Source: Nansenia antarctica (lineage: Eukaryota; Chordata; Actinopteri; Argentiniformes; Microstomatidae). From it: a stretch of 64,000 bases of DNA. Within the stretch, counting starts at the first letter, position 1, and every line of letters begins with the position of its first letter. Below are positions 57,928 through 64,000 of this stretch, piece after piece. The DNA lies in contig OZ022347.1 in assembly GCA_963989245.1 (NCBI GenBank), positions 41,163,558 to 41,227,557 on the forward strand, given 5' to 3'. The position numbers and the translations under genes are program-made. The notes beneath the pieces are model-generated. The model had not been told where the DNA came from. It made no database searches and saw nothing but the letters and a program-made list of their open reading frames with translations.

Positions 57928-58049
57928 CGTAGCCTGTGTGTGGAGCGAGGCTGATTGCATCTTTTCAGAAAATGTATCGGAGAGCTCCTCCGCGACCGTA
58001 AAGCTCCTGTTTGCATCCGTGTCTCAATGTCACCTGACATCACAAACAC

Positions 58050-58107
58050 CACAGAGGTGAAGGAAGAGAGAGAGAAAAGAGAGGAGAGGGAGGAGGAAGA
58101 GGAGAAG

Positions 58108-58149
<42 letters not shown>

Positions 58150-58196
58150 AAGAAAGAGGAGGAGGAAGAGAAAGAGGAGGAGGAAGAGGAGGGTAT
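58050..58196. repeat. GAGGAA purine array
   Basis: gaggaagaggagaag-type units. The Glu-rich frame is an artefact. Confidence 0.95.
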
Positions 58197-58199
58197 GAT

Positions 58200-58735
58200 G
58201 ATATTTCAAGCCAAATCCCTCATACTGAGTCTTCAGTTCCTCCTCCAAACCTTTTCAACTTGGGAACCTGATTGTTTACCATCACGTCTGTCTGGGTTAC
58301 AGATTGAGTTCACCTCCAGCGTTCAGATCTTACTGAGGCATAAGTAATTCAGCAGTAACTCTCTGGTCCATACAGACATGAGTGAGTTCCTGACCAGATG
58401 CTTTCTCATAGAGCAACGATCTGATCTGAGTTTCTGTCAGTGTCTCTGACCCTGTACGCCATTCCCACTTACTAAGACACACTGCTGCATATCTGAGGTC
58501 TGATCCGACCTTAAATAGAAACAGTTTACAGCCCTGCAACCAACATCGCTGCATGGAATGTCCTAAACATATTCCAGGAAAGCACAGTAATGTTTACTAA
58601 CGCTGCATGTCATTTTAAAGTGTAAATTAGCAAGCCTCGACTGGGAAAACATTTAACCATAATGTCTGGGTATTAGCTACAGTGTAAATAAGATGAAATG
58701 GACGTCGTCCCTCAAGATTAATTGAGATGTAGATT
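58200..58735. other. unique DNA
   Basis: Nothing recognised. Confidence 0.45.
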
Positions 58736-58737
58736 TA

Positions 58738-59420
58738 CACTTACATTCGTGGCATTTAGCAGACGCCAAAGCGACTTACAACAAACACATTTGTCTCAGT
58801 AAGTGAATCATCTATCCACCAGTCATCATAGGAACAATACATCTATGTTAGGACCAGGGGCCATTGGCAGTCACAATGCTAGAAGAAGGAAGAATTATTA
58901 TTATATATGTATGTATTGAAACTGTACAGGGGGGTAGTACAGGGGGATGAGGAGGTCTTTAGGAGGGACTGTACAGGGGGGTAGTACAGGGGGATGAGGA
59001 GGTCTTTAGGAGGGACTGTACAGGGGGGTAGTACAGGGGGATGAGGAGGTCTTTAGGAGGGACTGTACAGGGGGGTAGTACAGGGGGATGAGGAGGTCTT
59101 TAGGAGGGACTGGACAGGGGGGTAGTACAGGGGGATGTGGAGGTCTTTAGGAGGGACTGTACAGGGGGATGAGGAGGTCTTTAGGAGGGACTGTACAGGG
59201 GGATGAGGAGGTCTTTAGGAGGGACTGTACAGGGGGGTAGTACAGGGGGATGAGGAGGTCTTTAGGAGGGACTGTACAGGGGGGTAGAGGGGATGAGGAG
59301 GTCTTTAGGAGGGACTGTACAGGGGGGTAGAGGGGATGAGGAGGTCTTTAGGAGGGACTGTACAGGGGGGTAGAGGGGATGAGGAGGTCTTTAGGAGGGA
59401 CTGGAGTACAGGGGGACCCA
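58738..59420 (-). mobile_element. family A copy with a 46-bp internal minisatellite
   Basis: Minus-strand tail (gtggcatttagcagacgcca to ccattggcagtcacaatgct), then the array at about 58915-59405. Confidence 0.7.
58915..59405. repeat. about 46-bp minisatellite inside family A
   Basis: The unit contains ggactgtacaggggggtagt and gatgaggaggtctttaggag, with 30- to 46-bp length variants; about 11 units. The reverse complement corresponds to cctaaagacctcctcatccc in the 23420 copy. Confidence 0.95.
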
Positions 59421-59478
59421 TCCTTCCTGTCAACCTCTACTGTCCCTATGAAGCAGAAATGCCCTAAAAACAGAGGGC
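59412..59478 (+). mobile_element. SINE 3' end fragment
   Basis: catccttcctgtcaacctct, then gaagcagaaatgccctaaaa matches the 3' end of the SINE at 45120-45410. Confidence 0.55.
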
Positions 59479-59726
59479 TCAGCCTGAAGAGAACAGGGAC
59501 ATAGTTTACACTTAAAAGCATGTAGTTGTTACTGTGATTGAGATTGATTGAGATAACGTTTATTGCCACTATGCGTTACACATATAGGAATTTGCTTCGT
59601 CACCACAGCAAGTGCGTTTCTACTTTTTTCACATATCAAAAAACAGGACAACACAACAACAACACAGGACAGACAACAGTGCATTGGATAGTGCGGTATA
59701 AAGTAAAGTGCAGTGCAGAGTTTTTT

Positions 59727-62700
59727 TTACAGAGTCCAGTTCAGTCCTGGGCAGACTTGGGGGCGGGGGGGGGGGGGGAAGCCAGAGTCATTTAACAGCC
59801 TGGCGGCTGAGGGGTAGAAGCTGAGCCTGTGGCGGGCCTTAAGTGCCTTAGGCAGCCGCAACCTTCTTCCAGAGGGAAGCAGGGTGAGGAGGCCGTGGCC
59901 GGGGTGGAAGGGGTCAGCCATGATCTTCCTTGCCCTCCTCAGAGCCCTGGTGTCATGCAGGGAGTTGAGGGAGGGCAAGGGACAGCCGATCACCCTCTCT
60001 GCTGAACGTCGCACCCGCTGCAACTTGGCCTTGTCCTTGGTCGTTGCAGCAGGGAACCAGGTGATGATGGAGTGGGTGAGGATGGATTCTATGATGGCCG
60101 TGTAGAACTGGACCATCATGGACCTCGGCAGCCTGAGTTTCCTCAGCTGCCGGAGGAAGAACATCCTCTTCTGGGCCTTCTTTGTGAGGACCTCGGTGTT
60201 CTGCTCCCACTTTAGGTCCCGGGAGATGGTCATGCCTAGAAAGCGGCATGACTCCACGGAGGCCACCGGGGTACCTCCCAGCGTGATGGGAGGGGGCAGG
60301 GCTGCTTTCCTTCGGAAGTCCACCACCATCTCCACTGTTTTTAGAGCATTTAGCTCCAGATTGTTTAAGCTGCACCATCTCTGCAGCCCCTCGATCTCAC
60401 CCCTGTAGGCAGATTCGTCCCCCCCAGAGATGAGGCCCACCAGGGTGGTGTCGTCTGCAAACTTCAGGAGCTTGACCGAGGGGTGGCGGGAGACACAGCT
60501 GTTGGTGTAGAGGGAGAATAGTGCTGGAGACAGGACGCAGCCCTGCGGGGAGCCCGTGCTGGTGGTCCTGGAGCTGGAAATGCTCTTCCCCAGCTTCACC
60601 CGCTGAGACCTGTCAGTCAGGAAGTCCGTGATCCACCTGCAGGTGGAGACCGGCACCTGCAGCAGGGATAGCTGGTGCTCCAGGATGTGTGGGAGGATCG
60701 TGTTGAAGGCCGAGCTGAAGTCCACGAACAGGATCCTGGCGTAGTTGCCTGCAGTGTCTAGGTGTTCTAGTACGTAGTGCAGAGCCATGTTCACGGCGTC
60801 CTCCGTGGATCTATTGGCTCTGTACGCGAACTGCAGGGGGTCCAGCACAGGATCCGTGATGAGCTTCAGGTAGGCCAGGACAAGGCGCTCCAGGACCTTC
60901 ATGACGACGGAGGTCAGAGCGACGGGTCTGTAGTCGTTGAGGCCTGTGACCTTGGCCTTCTTGGGGACGGGGATGATGGTTGATGCCTTGAAGCACGCTG
61001 GGACGTGACACAGCTCCAGCGAGGCGTTGAAGATGTTGGTGAACACCGGGGCCAGCTGGTCGGCGCAGTGCTTCAAGACAGAGGGAGAGACGGAATCCGG
61101 ACCAGCTGCCTTCCGGGGATTCTGCCTCTTAAACAGTCTGTTTACCTCTCGCACTGTGACAGAGAGAGGGGGTGGGGAAGGGGGGGTGGGGGTGGGCGGG
61201 GCGGGTGAGGAGGGGGGAGGGAGGGGGGGGGGAGGGGGGAGGGTGGGGGTAGCAGGAGGGACATTGGCCCCCCTGGGGGACGGGGGTGGTGGTTGTAACC
61301 GGGGGGTGTGGAGGGAGAGGGCGGGGGTGGGCGGGAACCTCTCTTTCTCAAACCTACAATAGAACTCGTTCAGCTCGTTAGCGAGGGGGAGGTTGTCGGA
61401 CATCAGCGGGGACCTGGGTTTGTAGTTGGTGATGGTCTTTAGGCCTTTCCAGACGGAGGCGGAATCCCCCTCAGAGAGCTGTTTCTGCAGCTTCTCCGAA
61501 AAGCGATGCTTCGCCTCCTTCACCGCTTTGGCGAACCTGTACTTGGCCTGCTTGACCCGGTCCACGTCCCCACTGCGCCTAGCCACCTCCTTCTCTGACC
61601 TCAGACGCCTGAGTTGGGATGAAAACCAGGGCTTGTCGTTGTTGAAGGACTTCCTGGAGCGGAGGGGGACACACACCTCCTCGCCAAGGCTGATAAATGA
61701 TGTAACAGTGTCTGTGTATACATCCAGATTGTTACCAGCCTCTGGCCCCGCCCACTCCACCAAGTCCTGGTCACAGCCTGCACTCTCCAACCAGGCGCAG
61801 AGTCGCTCACATGCCTCACTGGACCACACCCTGAATCGCCGTACAACAGGTTTAGACAGTTTTAACCTCTGCCTGTAGCGAGGGATCAGGTGTATGAGGA
61901 TGTGGTCACTGTAGCCCAGTGCAGCACGGGGGACAGAATGGTAGGCTTGACGAGCTGTACAGTAGCAATGGTCCAGAGTGTTCACCCCCCTGGTGGGACA
62001 CGTGACTTGCTGCCTGTATTTGGGGAGCGCCCGGCTAAGATTAGCCTGGTTAAAATCCCCCAAAACAACAACAAAACTGTCCGGGTAATTACGTTCCACA
62101 CTCATCAATTGCTCTGCCAGTGTGTCTAATGCTGCGGTGACGTCCGCATCAGGTGGAATGTAGACACACGCGAGAATGAATGAGCTGAACTCACGGGGTG
62201 AATAAAAAGGACGGCAGAGGATGAATAGCGATTCTATAGCCGTGGAACAGTGTTTGTGGAGCACTGTCACCTCGGAACTCCAGCGCACGTTAACAAAGAA
62301 CATTAACCCCCCACCCCTAGACTTACTCACCGCCTCGAAGTCTCTGTCAGCCCGGAACGCGGAGAATCCCTCTAGCTCCACCGCCTCGTCGGGGACAGAT
62401 GGAGATAGGTGCGTCTCCGTGAACGCGAAGACAGCCGAGGAGTGGAAGTCGCTGTTCCTTGCAACGAGACACCGGAGTTCATCCATTTTATTGTAGAGGG
62501 AGTTCACGTTGCTCAGGAATATGCCCGGGAGTGGTGGTCGCGTTCCTCTCCGCCGAAGTCGAACCAAACAGCCAGCTCTCCGACCTCGCTGCCTTCTGAT
62601 CCACCTCACGGCTCTGGCGAAAAACGCGGTCCCCCTCACAAGCATATCCAAAATGTCCGTGGAACGGGTGAGTAGTTTGGGGAAGATGTCCGGTGGGGTT

Positions 62701-62816
62701 AAACCCCTCATGTGCTGTAGAACGTCGCTTGTGTACGACGTTAGGCAGGACACAGAGACACAAAACAGACAGAACACAACGAACTGTAGCAACATAGCAG
62801 CCATGGTCGGCGCCAT
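59727..62816 (-). CDS. L2-type LINE ORF: endonuclease + reverse transcriptase, 1029 aa, intact
   Basis: Uninterrupted 1029-codon frame, ATG at 62816 and stop at 59727. Visible parts: a hydrophobic N-terminus (about residues 8-24, LLQFVVFCLFCVSVSC) and a basic stretch; an apurinic-like endonuclease from about residue 98 (LSNVNSLYNKMDELR, FTETHL, GDFNQ near 252, YSDHI near 301); a proline-rich linker (about 490-552); and reverse transcriptase (PVPKKAKVTGLNDYRPVALT, QFAYRANRSTEDAV, VDFSSAFNTILP, TGSPQGCVLSP, KFADDTTLV with aspartates near 788-789). The C-terminal block ends in HPGHGLLTLLPSGRRLRLPK. The protein should nick DNA and reverse-transcribe its own RNA in target-primed retrotransposition. 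No separate ORF1 is visible. It probably lies in a 5' intron of gpc6, same strand. All catalytic motifs look present. Confidence 0.93.
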   Translation of the reverse strand: MAPTMAAMLLQFVVFCLFCVSVSCLTSYTSDVLQHMRGLTPPDIFPKLLTRSTDILDMLVRGTAFFARAVRWIRRQRGRRAGCLVRLRRRGTRPPLPGIFLSNVNSLYNKMDELRCLVARNSDFHSSAVFAFTETHLSPSVPDEAVELEGFSAFRADRDFEAVSKSRGGGLMFFVNVRWSSEVTVLHKHCSTAIESLFILCRPFYSPREFSSFILACVYIPPDADVTAALDTLAEQLMSVERNYPDSFVVVLGDFNQANLSRALPKYRQQVTCPTRGVNTLDHCYCTARQAYHSVPRAALGYSDHILIHLIPRYRQRLKLSKPVVRRFRVWSSEACERLCAWLESAGCDQDLVEWAGPEAGNNLDVYTDTVTSFISLGEEVCVPLRSRKSFNNDKPWFSSQLRRLRSEKEVARRSGDVDRVKQAKYRFAKAVKEAKHRFSEKLQKQLSEGDSASVWKGLKTITNYKPRSPLMSDNLPLANELNEFYCRFEKERFPPTPALSLHTPRLQPPPPSPRGANVPPATPTLPPPPPLPPPSSPAPPTPTPPSPPPLSVTVREVNRLFKRQNPRKAAGPDSVSPSVLKHCADQLAPVFTNIFNASLELCHVPACFKASTIIPVPKKAKVTGLNDYRPVALTSVVMKVLERLVLAYLKLITDPVLDPLQFAYRANRSTEDAVNMALHYVLEHLDTAGNYARILFVDFSSAFNTILPHILEHQLSLLQVPVSTCRWITDFLTDRSQRVKLGKSISSSRTTSTGSPQGCVLSPALFSLYTNSCVSRHPSVKLLKFADDTTLVGLISGGDESAYRGEIEGLQRWCSLNNLELNALKTVEMVVDFRRKAALPPPITLGGTPVASVESCRFLGMTISRDLKWEQNTEVLTKKAQKRMFFLRQLRKLRLPRSMMVQFYTAIIESILTHSIITWFPAATTKDKAKLQRVRRSAERVIGCPLPSLNSLHDTRALRRARKIMADPFHPGHGLLTLLPSGRRLRLPKALKARHRLSFYPSAARLLNDSGFPPPPRPQVCPGLNWTL

Positions 62817-62852
62817 CTTTGATTACGTCAGCACGTCAACGTCAGCACGTCA
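62808..62852 (-). promoter_or_regulatory. probable LINE internal promoter: YY1-like site and four CRE-like sites
   Basis: On the minus strand, TGACGT occurs four times (plus positions 62847-62852, 62839-62844, 62833-62838, 62825-62830). It is followed by AAGATGGCGCC, a YY1 consensus that overlaps the ORF start codon at 62816. A YY1 site at the 5' end is known to place the transcription start in mammalian L1, and CRE-like sites bind ATF/CREB. The location at the very 5' end of a full-length LINE supports a promoter role by analogy. Confidence 0.55.
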
Positions 62853-63249
62853 TGATCAGGTGTAATACTGTACCTGGTGCAGCATGGTACGATTAGACTA
62901 TTAAAATACGGCTTCTGATCTGAAACCACAGGTGATGTCAGATAACAGTGGATCTCACCTGAGGGTAAATAGATGAGTTGTTTTATGTGAAAGAATGATT
63001 ACCATAAATACATCAACAGTCAATTATATGATTCAAATGCAGTGCCTTAAGGGTGACTTAAGTTGGGGCATTTGCATTGGGGTAGGACATTTCTGTTTAT
63101 ATTATTATTATTAAATTCATAGCAGGTAGTATATGTGTGTGCATCTCTCATGCATTTTTCATGAACAAATCTCTTTTTCGCATCACCTCTCGAAAGTAAA
63201 CGATGATAACTCGTTTGCACCTTGTTGCTGGGTTCATCATTGCAGCACT

Positions 63250-63405
63250 ATTTGGCAGAGAAAATAAACAGACGCCTTCATCCAAAGCGACTTACAACAA
63301 ATACATTTGACTAAGTAAGTGAATCATCTATCCACCAGTCATAGCAGGAACAAGTATTCTATGCTCAGGCCAGGGGCCATTGGCAGTCGTCATGCTAGAA
63401 GGACG
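63250..63405 (-). mobile_element. family A tail fragment
   Basis: catccaaagcgacttacaac, gtgaatcatctatccaccag and aggccaggggccattggcag. Confidence 0.6.
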
Positions 63406-63469
63406 TTTATTTTGTATTTTTTTAAACCATACACTAATATAAAATACATATATACAGCATTGTCTAGGT

Positions 63470-63630
63470 GGTGGGAGGGTGGGAGGGAGGGAGGGAGGGA
63501 GAGAGAGACGGAGGGAGGGAGGGAAAGAGGGAGGGAGGGAGGGAGAGAGGGAGGGAGGGAGGGAGGGAGGGAGGGAGGGAGGAAGGGAGGGAAAGAGGGA
63601 GAGAGAGAGGGAGAGCGGGAGGGAGAGAGG

Positions 63631-63683
<53 letters not shown>

Positions 63684-63715
63684 GGAGGGAGGGAGGGAGG
63701 GAGGGAGGGAGAGCA
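63470..63715. repeat. GGGA / GA array
   Basis: gagggagggaggga then (GA)n then (GGGA)n. Confidence 0.97.
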
Positions 63716-64000
63716 GAGCTGGTCATGTCTAATTCTGACACCCCACTGGAGGAGGAGTAGAGGCCCCAGCAGCTCCAGGGTGGAGAAAATTATAACTGCC
63801 TGTTGACTGAATCTATTCCTGACTGGTTAAAAGCATTTATTTTAAGGAGTGTTAAGGAGCGGGGGGGGGGGGGGGGGAGACAATGACTTATAAACGATCC
63901 ATTCAGCTGATGACTGCAGCAGGTGAGCAGCTGTGACGGTTAAAAGGATGTGAAGTGAGGTGTGACAACGTGCAGGGTGTGTGTGTGTGTGTGGGGGGGG

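Larger units (their letters stand above)
59522..62860 (-). mobile_element. near full-length L2-type LINE
   Basis: The element containing the 1029-aa ORF. Its 3' end (lower coordinates) has a short UTR ending in a (TCTCAATCAA)-like tail at about 59530-59560, typical of L2-group elements, which end in short tandem repeats rather than poly-A. The 5' end lies just upstream of the ATG, within about 45 bp. I could not define target-site duplications. Being in the same strand sense as gpc6 makes exonisation or premature polyadenylation possible. Confidence 0.85.

Noticed and set aside
48098..64000. Further upstream gpc6 exon
   Set aside because: I looked by eye on the minus strand for the expected preceding block (Cys-Leu-Ala-Asn and Glu-Trp-Asn type) and found none; a translated search would be decisive.

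Overview
This is vertebrate nuclear DNA, almost certainly from a ray-finned fish. The evidence is split genes with GT-AG introns, L2-type LINEs, tRNA-derived SINEs with the fish 'aagtcgctttggataaaag' tail, hAT, Harbinger and short inverted-repeat transposons, and a very heavy load of micro- and minisatellites. One short inverted-repeat family resembles repeats I remember from salmonids and pike, which is only a weak lineage hint.

The one host gene I can identify is a glypican of the GPC4/GPC6 subfamily, best matched to GPC6, on the minus strand. Its last five coding exons are at 48097-47967, 45607-45464, 26470-26340, 21808-21633 and 19710-19493 (stop). All junctions keep the reading frame, and together they encode about 265 residues ending in the Ser-Gly heparan-sulfate attachment segment and a GPI-anchor signal. 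The earlier exons lie beyond the right edge. A possible 3'UTR runs left to about 16100. On the far left, plus strand, are two unidentified exon candidates: a GPI-like terminal exon (2719-2870) and an internal exon (3797-3940).

Most of the rest is intron or intergenic DNA filled with repeats. From left to right: a truncated L2-type LINE (750-2129); GATG, GA and CT arrays; a Harbinger fragment (about 7567-8117); a minisatellite-bearing transposon copy (10276-10938); an 865-bp GAGACA array (13.5-14.4 kb); the gpc6 3' exons (19.5-26.5 kb); several minisatellites (23.5-26.3, 28.8 and 32.0-32.7 kb); a nested transposon complex (34.8-38.1 kb); minisatellites and a second LINE 3' end (38.3-41.9 kb); more arrays (43-44.6 kb); gpc6 exons B and A (45.5 and 48.0 kb); a hAT-like element with exact 8-bp target duplications (50192-51514); more arrays (51.9-59.4 kb); and an apparently full-length L2-type LINE with an open 1029-codon ORF (59727-62816, minus).

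The main theme is that many minisatellites here begin inside, or at the edge of, a recognisable transposable element, and that simple repeats lie against the splice sites of most of the gpc6 exons. I found no CRISPR, phage or operon-like system. Nearly all other long open frames are translations of tandem repeats.
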